From Candidatus Gastranaerophilales bacterium (GTDB lineage Bacteria > Cyanobacteriota > Vampirovibrionia > Gastranaerophilales > Gastranaerophilaceae), in contig CALVBT010000002.1 of the NCBI GenBank assembly GCA_944325885.1, positions 62,001 through 126,000 on the forward strand: a DNA stretch of 64,000 bases, written 5' to 3'. This document shows, piece by piece, positions 50,469-58,907 of the stretch. The notes below the pieces were generated by a model that saw only the letters and a program-made list of their open reading frames with translations, made no database searches and was not told the origin of the DNA. How positions within the stretch are numbered: position 1 is the stretch's first letter; every line of letters begins with the position of its first letter. A program made the position numbers and the translations under genes.

Positions 50469-52085
50469 ATGAAAAAAGCTGTTTTATATGCAAGGGTATC
50501 AAGTACAAAACAAGATAAAGATGGGTTTTCTATACCTGCACAAATTAAATTTCTGCATGAGTATGCTAAGAAAAATAATTTTGAAATAGTTAAAGAATTT
50601 GTTGAAGCTGAGACTGCTAAAAAAGCTGGCAGGAAACAATTTAACAATATGGTTAGTTATCTGCAAGAAAATGAGGACAGCAGAGTTATTCTTGTAGAAA
50701 AAGTTGACCGACTTTACCGTAATTTTGTTGATTATTGTGCGATAGATAATATTAAAGGTTTAGAGGTTCATTTTGTTAAAGAAAATGAGATATTATCAGA
50801 AAAATCTCTTTCTAGTATAAAGTTTATTATTGGTATGCGAGTTTTAATCGCAAAACAATATATTGAAAATCTTGCTGAAGAATCAAAAAAAGGTCTAGAC
50901 GAAAGAATAGAGCAGGGATATGCGTTATATCCTGCCTTGGGCTATAAATATGGAGATGATGGAACACATAAACATGCTATTATTATTGACCCTGAAAGAG
51001 CTCCATATGCTAAAAGAATTTTTGAGATGTTTGTATATGATAATTACTCAGCATATACGATTAATAATATTCTATATGACGAAGGTTTAAGAAATCCTGA
51101 TGGAAATAAATATGCAGTTTCTACTATACAACGTATGCTTCGCAATGTTATGTATATTGGAGATTACATGTATCAAGGGAAATATTATCCAAATGGAAAA
51201 CATCCTGCTTTAATTAGTAGAGAATTATTTCAACTAGCTCAAAAAAAATTAAATAGTGCTGATGATAAAACTCGAAAACATGAAGTACAATTTCCATATA
51301 TAGGGATGTTCAAGTGTGGAGTCTGTGGTTGTAGTTATACTGCAGAACTAAAGAAAAAACCAAGTGGGAAACAGTATGTATACTACCATTGCACAGGTAA
51401 AGGTAAGATAAAAACATGTAAAAAAGAATCCTATATTAGTGAATCTAAGATAGATGCTTTTCTAGCAGAAATTTTAAAGGGTTTAAGTGATATCCCTCAA
51501 TATGTAATTGACGTTATTAAAAATGAATTGAAAATAGTTCATGACTTAAAAAATGAATATAGTATTCATAGTCAAAAAAATATAGAAAAAAGGATTAAAG
51601 AAATCGACCGTATGATACAAAACGGTTATAAACGCATGCTTAAAAATAATAATGAGCATGAAAATGAATTATGGAATACTACTTATCAAGCTTTAAGAGA
51701 AGAAAAAGAGGAATTAAGAAATCAACAATTAAAGTTTGATAAAGCTGATGATGACTTTTATAAACAATCAGATTTAATATTAAAGTTTTGTAAGAATGCT
51801 CATGCTCTATTTATAAAAGCTACTCCTGATGAAAAAAGAACAATTTGCGAAATTATAGGTTCGAACTTTATCGCAAATGGTAAAAATATAGATATAGACT
51901 TATATCCAGTCTTTTATGACATACTTTCTATGAAATATTTGGGAACTGAAAAAATAGCAGGGTTCGAACTCCCTGAAACCTCATCAGGGCAACAAAAAAG
52001 AGCCTCTGAAAAGGCTCTTGATTTAAATGGCGGGACCGACGAGGCTCGAACTCGCGACCTCCTGCGTGACAGGCAGGCACTCTAA
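50469..52085 (+). CDS. Large serine recombinase (integrase of the element)
   Basis: The 538-residue protein has a resolvase domain ('LYARVSSTKQDKDGFSIPAQ', nucleophile Ser near residue 11; 'ILVEKVDRLYRN'), the Recombinase domain ('LYPALGYKYGDDGTHKHAII' onward), a zinc ribbon (FKCGVCGCSY, then YYHCTGKGKIKTC), and a coiled coil near residues 360-430. This is the layout of phage and element integrases. Beyond about 51990 the frame passes through the tRNA-Asp terminator and then antisense through the tRNA, ending 'RTRDLLRDRQAL'. The last ~30 residues are therefore not native. In a circular element the frame would instead run from NGGTD into the left end and stop at 30566. Confidence 0.93.
   Translation: MKKAVLYARVSSTKQDKDGFSIPAQIKFLHEYAKKNNFEIVKEFVEAETAKKAGRKQFNNMVSYLQENEDSRVILVEKVDRLYRNFVDYCAIDNIKGLEVHFVKENEILSEKSLSSIKFIIGMRVLIAKQYIENLAEESKKGLDERIEQGYALYPALGYKYGDDGTHKHAIIIDPERAPYAKRIFEMFVYDNYSAYTINNILYDEGLRNPDGNKYAVSTIQRMLRNVMYIGDYMYQGKYYPNGKHPALISRELFQLAQKKLNSADDKTRKHEVQFPYIGMFKCGVCGCSYTAELKKKPSGKQYVYYHCTGKGKIKTCKKESYISESKIDAFLAEILKGLSDIPQYVIDVIKNELKIVHDLKNEYSIHSQKNIEKRIKEIDRMIQNGYKRMLKNNNEHENELWNTTYQALREEKEELRNQQLKFDKADDDFYKQSDLILKFCKNAHALFIKATPDEKRTICEIIGSNFIANGKNIDIDLYPVFYDILSMKYLGTEKIAGFELPETSSGQQKRASEKALDLNGGTDEARTRDLLRDRQAL
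51998..52019 (-). terminator. Terminator of tRNA-Asp
   Basis: AAGAGCCT pairs with AGGCTCTT around six bases. On the minus strand TTTTTTG follows. It lies inside the open frame of the recombinase gene. Confidence 0.85.
52025..52041. repeat. Right attachment site within tRNA-Asp 3' end
   Basis: AAATGGCGG-G-AC-C-GACG overlaps the last 14 bases of tRNA-Asp (52028-52041). It matches the left-end sequence at 30449-30465 in 15 of 17 positions. Confidence 0.6.
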
Positions 52086-52105
52086 CCAAACTGAGCTACG
52101 ATCCC
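52028..52105 (-). tRNA. tRNA-Asp (anticodon GTC)
   Basis: On the minus strand the 78-nt sequence folds fully. The acceptor stem is GGGATCG/CGGTCCC with one G-T pair; the D arm begins TAGCTC; the anticodon stem-loop CCTGC-CTGTCAC-GCAGG carries GTC; the T arm is GCGAG-TTCGAGC-CTCGT; and CCA is encoded. A terminator follows at 51998-52019. The gene is intact and marks the right border of the integrated element. Confidence 0.97.
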
Positions 52106-52218
52106 AATTTTATATTTAATTTTCAAGTTGGATGTAGCTCAGTTTGGTCTTAATCTTAAAACCGTTCGCTTTCGCTCACTGCGGGAGCTACGATCCCATT
52201 TAATTATTTAATTTTCAA
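52093..52218. repeat. Duplicated and inverted tRNA-Asp 5'-end fragments
   Basis: GAGCTACGATCCC plus ~21 following bases ending TTTAATTTTCAA occurs at 52093-52126 (as part of the tRNA and its upstream region) and again at 52185-52218 with a few differences. Between them, 52130-52148 (GGATGTAGCTCAGTTTGGT) is an inverted copy of the tRNA 5' half. These look like remnants of earlier recombination at this tRNA. Confidence 0.7.
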
Positions 52219-52290
52219 TCCGAACTGTGCGATAACCATGTCCGTGAAATAATTATAAACTGCTAAATTTTTATTTTCAACACTTTTTTA

Positions 52291-52320
52291 TTGTCAGATG
52301 AGAAAACTATCCTGTATAAT
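52291..52320 (+). promoter_or_regulatory. Promoter of the exported protein gene
   Basis: TTGTCA (52291-52296) and TATAAT (52315-52320) are 18 bp apart, with transcription expected near 52327 and GGTGGAG just before the ATG at 52352. Confidence 0.65.
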
Positions 52321-52351
52321 AAATATTGACAATCAGTTAGGTGGAGTTTAT

Positions 52352-53161
52352 ATGAAAAAAGTTTTTTATACATTACTCATATTTTTTGTTACATCTATAT
52401 GCATGCCGGCATGTGCTGCACAATCTGTAAAGGTCGCTGCACTTACGGAATTTAATTCGCTCAGACCCGTTGATACAATGCGGGTGATAGTTCTGGAAAG
52501 AGTTGAATTCAAAAACGGTATTGTCTTTGAAGACGGCACCGTAGTAGACGGACAGATTTTTGATGTAAAACAGCCAAAAAGAGCTAAACTTAACGCATCT
52601 TTCAAATTCAGACCGACAACTTATAGATATAACGGCAAAGTTTATAAGGTAGAAGATCCGGAGTTTTTTGCAAAGTATGCGGAATACAAGGAGCTGGATA
52701 AAGCTGCTCTTGCCACTTCTGCAGCTACAACTGCAGGCGGTTTGATTTTCCATATCCCGCTGCTTTCAGAGGGCGTTTCTCTTGTCAAAGGTATGTGGAA
52801 AAATCCGGAAAATAACAGGTTGAAATCCGGTGTTGTTCAGGTATACAAAGATTCTCCTCTTTCTTATATCGAAGAGGGTAAAGATATAGAAATTAAAAAA
52901 GATACTATGTTTATATTCAAGTTCAAATCCTCTGATGCAGAGGATTTGGATGCAGAAAATACTGATGCTGCTATGGTTGAGGATGATAAATCAGCCCAGA
53001 ATCCTGAAAAAAATATAAGCAATACTACTCCTGTCCCTGCAGCTAGTGTTGAAGTTCAAGAACCCGATAACACTTCTGTAAAACATATCCAGACTGTTGA
53101 TCCGGAAGAAGTTTTGAGAGAAGTTGAATTGAATACTTCAAAGCCGCAGCCTGTACAATAA
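52352..53161 (+). CDS. Exported protein with barrel-like core and acidic tail
   Basis: A signal peptide (MKKVFYTLLIFFVTSICMPACA) is followed by a beta-rich region: 'MRVIVLERVEFKNGIVFEDG', 'TVVDGQIFDVKQPKRAKLNA', 'FKFRPTTYRYNGKVY'. A hydrophobic small-residue helix follows (ALATSAATTAGGLIFHIPLL) and then a closing segment 'IEIKKDTMFIFKF'. The last ~70 residues are acidic and Pro/Asn-rich. The order resembles the proteins at 4049 and 57335. The longer start at 52298 is rejected because GGTGGAGTTTAT precedes ATG 52352. It is probably an envelope protein; its function is unknown. Confidence 0.68.
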   Translation: MKKVFYTLLIFFVTSICMPACAAQSVKVAALTEFNSLRPVDTMRVIVLERVEFKNGIVFEDGTVVDGQIFDVKQPKRAKLNASFKFRPTTYRYNGKVYKVEDPEFFAKYAEYKELDKAALATSAATTAGGLIFHIPLLSEGVSLVKGMWKNPENNRLKSGVVQVYKDSPLSYIEEGKDIEIKKDTMFIFKFKSSDAEDLDAENTDAAMVEDDKSAQNPEKNISNTTPVPAASVEVQEPDNTSVKHIQTVDPEEVLREVELNTSKPQPVQ

Positions 53162-53175
53162 TAGCTTTTATTTTT

Positions 53176-56133
53176 TTACACACCGAGTGAAAATATCTTG
53201 TAAATTTCTTCGTCAGAAAGTTCTGTGATGATTTTTTCACCTTCAAATACAGCTACATTGGCCAGATCTTTTTTGTTGTTAATCATCTCATCTATTTTTT
53301 CTTCAAACGTACCGAGTGTGATGAATCTGTGTACCATAACATTTTTGTCCTGTCCGATACGATAGGTTCTGTCTGTTGCCTGTTCTTCAACAGCCGGATT
53401 CCACCACAGGTCGTAATGGATTACGTTTGTGGCTGCGGTGAGGTTCAGCCCTGTTCCGCCGGCTTTTAGCGAAAGTATCATGACATTTGAGGCATTGTTT
53501 TCCTGAAAATCTTTGATTAAATCTTCCCTCTGTGTTCTGTTTAGTGACCCGTGGAAGAATAGCGGATTTATGCCGAGTTCGTCTTGCAAAATTGTTGAAA
53601 GTATGTTGCCCATTTCTTTGTACTGGGTGAAAATAAGCGTTTTTTCATTGTTTTCCAGAATCTGTTTTGTAATAGAAACGAGCTGTTCTGCTTTTCCTGA
53701 TACATCTTTTGAAATGTCACCTGTTTTCAGGTACTGATACGGGTGGTTACAGATTTGTTTTAATGCTGTAATTAATTTAAAAATCATACCACGTCTGTTA
53801 ATACCGTTGAGTTTTGCTATATCTGACATCAAATTGTCCAGAACACTTTGATACAATGCGGCCTGTGTTTTTGTCAGGTAGCAGTATTCGTTCAGTACAA
53901 CTTTGTCAGGCAAATCAGATATAATGGTTTTGTCTGTTTTTAATCTTCTCAAGATAAATGGCGATATCGCCAGTCTGAGTTTTTCTGCTCGATTTGTTTG
54001 TTTAAATTTTTCAATAGGTATTGCATAGCTTTTTTGGAAATCTCTTATTGAACCCAGATATCCTCTGTTTATAAAGTCAAATATACTCCATAGTTCAGTG
54101 AGTTTGTTTTCAACAGGAGTACCTGTCATAGCTATTTTTATATCTGCTTTGATTTGTTTTACAGCCTGAGTTTGAGATGTGTCAGGGTTTTTGATGTTTT
54201 GTGCTTCATCGATTATGAGCATTGACCATTTGTGCTTTTTGATTTGTTCAATATCAATCCTCAAAATCGCATAGGTCGTTATTATTACATCAGCTTTTGT
54301 ATCCAGCTGTCTTTCAATACCGTGGTAAATAGATGTTTTTAGCTGAGGGGCAAAGTTTTTAATTTCTTTTACCCAGTTGCCCAAAAGCGTTGTCGGACAT
54401 ACTACAAGAGCAGGCTGTTTGAGGTTGTTTGTCTCTTTTTGTTTAAGAATAAAACTGATTACCTGAATAGTTTTTCCAAGCCCCATGTCATCAGCCATAC
54501 AGCAGCCGAATCCTTTTTTTATGTTTGTGTACAGCCATTTGAATCCACGTTCCTGATAAGGTCTTAGGACGCCTTTCAGGGATTCCGGCGGCGGCACTTC
54601 TTCTGTTTTTGTCAGGTCTTTTAGTATATTGGCAAAAGCCTCGTCGTAGTCAAAGTCATAATCATCCATCTGTGATGACAGTGCGGCATGGAGAATTTCC
54701 ATTTTATTTTTGTCAGTAATTTTTGGATTTTTGACCTTGTCGATGAGTTTTGCATTCTCTTCTTTGTCAATAAGTACATAGTGGTCTTTGTATTTGATAA
54801 GACCCTGTGCATTTTTTGTTAATTCTTCGTATTCTTCAACAGAGAGTTTGTCATCCCCGATTGCAATAGTGTAAGAAAATTCGAATAAATCGTTTAATGC
54901 TGCGGTAGAGGCTCCGTTAGAGGTGATAATATCCCTGAGTTCTGACATTCTGGCAGCTTTTACCCTTGCATTTATAGAGGCTCTCGGGGTAACAATGTTA
55001 TCAATACCTTCCGGCAAAATTACATCAATAGAAGCCTTTTGAAGATAATAAGAAATTTGGGCAATTATCTTATACACTTCGTTAAGGTTCATATTCAATT
55101 CAAACTGATGCTCTTGCGCATAAAAATCTTCAAGCTCAGGGTAGTATCTTGCTACATAAGTGAGCTGTTTTTCTATCAAATCAACAATTTCTTGATTTGT
55201 ATAATCTTTAAAATGCACTGTTTCAGCGTAAACATCTTCTATACGGTATTTTTCACTGGTGTGAGTGTTTTTTACATTGATTTTCAGCTGATAGTCTTCG
55301 TCCGTTAGTTTAAGGATTTCAAACTCGGGCAATATATTGTATTTGCCTATGTATATCTCATCCAGCCACTCGGAGATTGCGAGTGCAAGGTCGTTGCCTC
55401 TGAAGTATCTTTTGTTCCACGCATCTTTTATAAAATATACAGCGGATTTTGCATCTTTAAATTTTGTTGATTTTATATGTAAAAATTTGAATATAGTATA
55501 GTTTAAAAAGCTGTCTAAAAGCTCGTTAAAATTGTATTTTTCTGCATCGGTCAAAAAGTCCTGAGGCAATTCGTCTTTTATTGATTTTATTGCCAGAGTG
55601 ACATCTTTGCTGTTTCTGTAGACTTCATATTTTATTTTGAACAGGTTTTCTGTTTCTTTTACAACAGGGATAAAATGCAGTTTTTCAACTATTTTCATCA
55701 CTGTATAAGCAAATTTGTTTAAGTAGTTGAATGACTCTGAGCCGTCTTCAAAGTTTAAAATTTCATTAAAACTGTCAAAATAATCAAAAATGATGTCCTG
55801 TTTTATAACATAGCCAATCATATCTTGTTTTTGGCCGTTGACCGGAATTTCTTTTATCTCAGAGCGGAAACGAAAAAGCGAGCCTTTTGACTTTGCATAG
55901 AAATCAAAGTTGTTTGTTGGAGTAACAAAAAAACTGCCGTCTTCGAGTACATAAAAATTTGTGTTTCTTAGAGGGGTGTTTTTCCCGACAAAAGCATCTT
56001 CAAATTCGTCTTCAAACAACTGATAAATTGTACTCAATTGAAGACGAAAGTCTTTGTTTTCCATTCCTACAGGGTTTTCTGTCAGATTCAAAAAAAGTTC
56101 GTCTATATTATTTTTTTTGATATTTAAACTCAT
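53176..56133 (-). CDS. SNF2-family DNA translocase (helicase-like)
   Basis: The 985-residue protein has an N-terminal ~500-residue region of unknown fold and then the SNF2 motor. Motif I is 'CCMADDMGLGKTIQVISFIL' near residue 555, followed by 'VVCPTTLLGNWVKEI', motif II 'MLIIDEAQNIKNPDTSQTQA' and 'MTGTPVENKLTELWSIFDFI'. The second RecA-like domain has 'KTLIFTQYKEMG', 'LKAGGTGLNLTAATNVIHYD' and 'QATDRTYRIGQDKNVMVHRF'. Bacterial SNF2 proteins of this RapA/HepA-like group remodel protein-DNA or RNA polymerase complexes; the partner here is unknown. It is convergent with the exported protein gene, 14 bp apart. Confidence 0.93.
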   Translation of the reverse strand: MSLNIKKNNIDELFLNLTENPVGMENKDFRLQLSTIYQLFEDEFEDAFVGKNTPLRNTNFYVLEDGSFFVTPTNNFDFYAKSKGSLFRFRSEIKEIPVNGQKQDMIGYVIKQDIIFDYFDSFNEILNFEDGSESFNYLNKFAYTVMKIVEKLHFIPVVKETENLFKIKYEVYRNSKDVTLAIKSIKDELPQDFLTDAEKYNFNELLDSFLNYTIFKFLHIKSTKFKDAKSAVYFIKDAWNKRYFRGNDLALAISEWLDEIYIGKYNILPEFEILKLTDEDYQLKINVKNTHTSEKYRIEDVYAETVHFKDYTNQEIVDLIEKQLTYVARYYPELEDFYAQEHQFELNMNLNEVYKIIAQISYYLQKASIDVILPEGIDNIVTPRASINARVKAARMSELRDIITSNGASTAALNDLFEFSYTIAIGDDKLSVEEYEELTKNAQGLIKYKDHYVLIDKEENAKLIDKVKNPKITDKNKMEILHAALSSQMDDYDFDYDEAFANILKDLTKTEEVPPPESLKGVLRPYQERGFKWLYTNIKKGFGCCMADDMGLGKTIQVISFILKQKETNNLKQPALVVCPTTLLGNWVKEIKNFAPQLKTSIYHGIERQLDTKADVIITTYAILRIDIEQIKKHKWSMLIIDEAQNIKNPDTSQTQAVKQIKADIKIAMTGTPVENKLTELWSIFDFINRGYLGSIRDFQKSYAIPIEKFKQTNRAEKLRLAISPFILRRLKTDKTIISDLPDKVVLNEYCYLTKTQAALYQSVLDNLMSDIAKLNGINRRGMIFKLITALKQICNHPYQYLKTGDISKDVSGKAEQLVSITKQILENNEKTLIFTQYKEMGNILSTILQDELGINPLFFHGSLNRTQREDLIKDFQENNASNVMILSLKAGGTGLNLTAATNVIHYDLWWNPAVEEQATDRTYRIGQDKNVMVHRFITLGTFEEKIDEMINNKKDLANVAVFEGEKIITELSDEEIYKIFSLGV

Positions 56134-56226
56134 AAGGACCCGATTCCGTAATGTTTCGTTTAGCTGTTTCAGACCTAAATTATAACAAAAAAGAATCTTA
56201 AAATAAATAAAAGCCCCAAAACTCCT

Positions 56227-57153
56227 TTATCTATTGAAAAGCCAGAGATTTGACCCTTCTATAAAACTGAGTGCTGTATCAATTTTTTCATCATTTATTT
56301 CATGGTCGCAGCCCTCAAGTTCAATGCAGGTTATATTTTTTTTATTTGCATTCTTTGCATAAAGCTTTTTACAAAGATTAACAGGAATTGTGTTGTCATC
56401 TTTGGTATGCAGCAACAATGTCGGGGCATATATTTTGTTTAGCGCTTTTTCGTTATTGAATCTGTTTTTTATCGGCAATAGCCAATCAGGCAGATTTTTT
56501 ACGGTGTTTTGTATAAAAGATGGCAGGCAGAGCTTTTGGGCTATGTTTTTTACCATATCAGCCGCTTTGTTAAAGGGGTTTATCAGTACAGCAAAAGCAA
56601 TATTTTTATCTTTTGCAAAATCAAGTGCAACGGCTGCTCCCATGGAATGTCCAATTATGCCTATGTTGTATTCATTTATTCCTTTGTCTGTAAGGTATTG
56701 AAACACACGGTTTGCATCTTGATTTGCGTTTTTCTGGCTGAATATGCCTTTGCTTTTCCCTCTGCCTCTATAATCAAAGGCAATTACACCATAACCTTTT
56801 TGTGTAATTTTTAAATATGCTTGTTGTAGATTTATATTGTTTTTTTCACTGCCAATGCCATTAAAAACAATAATATATTTATTGCTGTTTTGGAAATTTA
56901 TATCCCAGCAGTCAAGCATTGTATTGTCTTTATATTTGAGGGTAAAGTGTTTTATATATTTTTGCAGTTCATTTAAAACAGGAAAATTTTGGGAAGAACT
57001 TTCAATTTTCGGATTATAAAAAGTCTTTTCGTATTTGACTACACTTAAATAACACATTGCAATATTTATATTTTTAAATATAGAATTTTGGATTTTATTT
57101 GAATAAAAACCTTCCTGATTAAGGTTTTCTATGCAGGTTTGTACGGTTAACAT
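56227..57153 (-). CDS. Alpha/beta hydrolase
   Basis: The ~308-residue protein has the hydrolase fold: oxyanion region 'YIIVFNGIGSEKNNINLQQA', 'GVIAFDYRGRGKSKGIFS', nucleophile elbow 'IGIIGHSMGAAVALDFAKDK' with Ser near residue 167, then 'APTLLLHTKDDNTIPVNLCK' (Asp) and 'IELEGCDHEINDEKI' (His). It belongs to the BD-FAE/serine aminopeptidase-like group; substrate unknown. The ATG at 57153 is preferred; a TTG at 57159 has GAGGA four bases before it and is possible. Confidence 0.85.
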   Translation of the reverse strand: MLTVQTCIENLNQEGFYSNKIQNSIFKNINIAMCYLSVVKYEKTFYNPKIESSSQNFPVLNELQKYIKHFTLKYKDNTMLDCWDINFQNSNKYIIVFNGIGSEKNNINLQQAYLKITQKGYGVIAFDYRGRGKSKGIFSQKNANQDANRVFQYLTDKGINEYNIGIIGHSMGAAVALDFAKDKNIAFAVLINPFNKAADMVKNIAQKLCLPSFIQNTVKNLPDWLLPIKNRFNNEKALNKIYAPTLLLHTKDDNTIPVNLCKKLYAKNANKKNITCIELEGCDHEINDEKIDTALSFIEGSNLWLFNR

Positions 57154-57263
57154 CGTCAATTTGTCCTCTTTGATTTTGCTTTTGCCAACACAATAGCCTA
57201 CATTTTTTTATTTTTGTAATTTTATAAAAATAATAATTTTTGTGTTGAAACTTTATTTCAAGC

Positions 57264-57292
57264 TTGACTAAATTTTTTAAAAAGTTCATAAT
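57264..57292 (+). promoter_or_regulatory. Promoter of the SLH-domain gene
   Basis: TTGACT (57264-57269) and CATAAT (57287-57292) are 17 bp apart, with AGGAG just before ATG 57335. Confidence 0.55.
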
Positions 57293-57334
57293 ATAAGCCT
57301 GAATGGTTAAGGTAGTAATTATTAGGAGAAGTTT

Positions 57335-58774
57335 ATGAAAAAGCTTACAAAACTTTTTGTTTCTTTGTTGGCTGTTTTTGCGTTTGCTTCAGCTTCTTTT
57401 GCTGCTGATGCTGCCAAAACTCCAAAAATGGAAGCTTATGCACATCCGACAATGTTTGGCTCCCAGTCACAACAAACATCAGATGCTGATGCATCTTATA
57501 TTGTCGGTGCAAAAATTTACAAATCAAAAAATCAAATCGGCGTACAGAACAAAGATCAGGTTATCATTGATTCCTGGGTAAAAGATGTTATGTCTTTGAT
57601 TAAGGATCAGCAGCCGTTTGCTAACGGTCAGGTATTTAATCCCAAAATGCCTGTTTTGCGTTCAGAGCTGGCTGTGATTCTTGCAGAAGGTTTTAATTTA
57701 ACAAACAAATCCGCTTCAAAATCATATAGCGATATTTCGTCTGATTACTGGGCAAAAGACTGGATTTACGGCGCACTCAACGGCGGTGTAATGATTGGTT
57801 ATCCTGACAACAAATTCAGACCGGATCAACCCGTTACAAAAGCAGAAGTTTTTGCAACAGTTGCTCAATTGATTTCTGTTGCTACTGACAGAAGCCTTAT
57901 TGTTCCTGATTTTAACGGAAAAGAAATTAAATATATTCCAAGATGGGCAATTGCTCCTACAAAAGAAGTTGTTGCTTCTAAATTGTTAGATTCTGTTCCA
58001 AATCCTGATAAAGTTAACAATGATGAATACCTTTCAAAAGAACAGGTTGCTTATCTTGTTGGTGCTTTAAGACAGGATTGGGCTTACAAAAATTCTGTAG
58101 GCAAAAGCGGTGCTGCTGCAAGCAAAAATTACACTCCTACAGTATTGAATATCAAATTGGAAGACAGATTGTCAGCAAGACAGTCTAATGTCGGAGATAA
58201 ATTCTCTGCAAAAACAACTAAAGACGTTACTATCGGCGGTCAGTGCTTCAAAGCTGGCTCTTTAGTAAAAGGCGAAGTTGTTGAAGTTGTTAGACCCGGT
58301 GTAAAAAATCCCGGATACTTGAAAGTTAAATTTACACAAATCAAAGATGGTGATTTGTGTGTAGACTTCCCGAAAAACATTTCACAGGCTCAGGCTGATA
58401 TGATTAAAAATCCTAACTTCATTGCAAGACTTTTCGGCTTCCCGCTTAGCGGTGCAGGCAGAGTAGTCGGTGTTGTCGGAAGATCAGCCGGTTCTATTGT
58501 TAACGTTGCTGGCAATGGTATTGAACAATTTGGTGACAATCTTTCCAACGTATTTGTTGATACTTTGTCATTAAAACCGGTTGCAGGTGTTAAAAATGTC
58601 GGCAATGCTGCAGTAACACTGGGCAAAGGTATTTTTGATGTTTGCAAAGTTATCGTAAGCGGTGCATTCGGTATTGTTTATGAAGTTACTGACGAAGTAA
58701 GATACCTCATTGTACCTAAGTATTCAAATGCTTCCAGCTTGAATCCTGGTGAAGAATTAAGCATTATTTATTAA
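57335..58774 (+). CDS. SLH-domain surface protein with barrel-like C-terminal domain
   Basis: The 479-residue protein has a signal peptide (MKKLTKLFVSLLAVFAFASASFA). SLH repeats follow at about residues 100-200: 'PVLRSELAVILAEGFNLTNK', 'YSDISSDYWAKDWIYGALNG' and 'MIGYPDNKFRPDQPVTKAEV'. A C-terminal domain then shows 'LNIKLEDRLSARQSNVGDKF', 'AGSLVKGEVVEVVRPGVKNP' and a hydrophobic Gly/Val helix-rich part. The SLH part should bind cell-wall polymer; the C-terminal part resembles the proteins at 4049 and 52352. Fast use of common codons and a clear terminator at 58798 suggest good expression; this is inference. It forms its own transcription unit. Confidence 0.88.
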   Translation: MKKLTKLFVSLLAVFAFASASFAADAAKTPKMEAYAHPTMFGSQSQQTSDADASYIVGAKIYKSKNQIGVQNKDQVIIDSWVKDVMSLIKDQQPFANGQVFNPKMPVLRSELAVILAEGFNLTNKSASKSYSDISSDYWAKDWIYGALNGGVMIGYPDNKFRPDQPVTKAEVFATVAQLISVATDRSLIVPDFNGKEIKYIPRWAIAPTKEVVASKLLDSVPNPDKVNNDEYLSKEQVAYLVGALRQDWAYKNSVGKSGAAASKNYTPTVLNIKLEDRLSARQSNVGDKFSAKTTKDVTIGGQCFKAGSLVKGEVVEVVRPGVKNPGYLKVKFTQIKDGDLCVDFPKNISQAQADMIKNPNFIARLFGFPLSGAGRVVGVVGRSAGSIVNVAGNGIEQFGDNLSNVFVDTLSLKPVAGVKNVGNAAVTLGKGIFDVCKVIVSGAFGIVYEVTDEVRYLIVPKYSNASSLNPGEELSIIY

Positions 58775-58797
58775 TAATCTTATTCAAACAAAAATAG

Positions 58798-58827
58798 AAG
58801 GCGAAGGCTTATTGTCTTCGCCTTTTT
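58798..58827 (+). terminator. Terminator of the SLH-domain gene
   Basis: AAGGCGAAG pairs with CTTCGCCTT and is followed by TTTT. It lies 24 bp after the stop codon. Confidence 0.9.
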
Positions 58828-58907
58828 TATTTTTATGAATTTATGTAAAAAAATAGCAATAAAGTTCAATTTTTGTCTTTTATATAATTAATAGGCAAGG
58901 ATTTGTT

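Larger units (their letters stand above)
30449..52041. mobile_element. 21.6-kb integrated element at tRNA-Asp(GTC), with restriction/defence cargo
   Basis: The element is bounded by AAATGGCGG-A-AC-T-GACG at 30449-30465 and AAATGGCGG-G-AC-C-GACG at 52025-52041 (15 of 17 bases). The right copy is the 3' end of an intact tRNA-Asp and the left copy is a stand-alone tRNA 3' end followed by a terminator. A large serine recombinase gene sits at the right border, the usual place for an integrase. Between the borders the genes are phage/plasmid-type: control region, small unknown genes, resolvase, Fic, type I restriction operon, candidate Rep and ribbon-helix-helix proteins. I saw no conjugation or virion genes. 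It may be an integrative mobilisable element or phage satellite. Confidence 0.72.

Noticed and set aside
30470-51869. 14-bp match TAGGTTCGAACTTT at 30470-30483 and 51856-51869 as attachment core
   Set aside because: A 14-base match is expected by chance in a window of this size. The second copy is inside the recombinase coding region, and the tRNA-end repeat explains the borders better.
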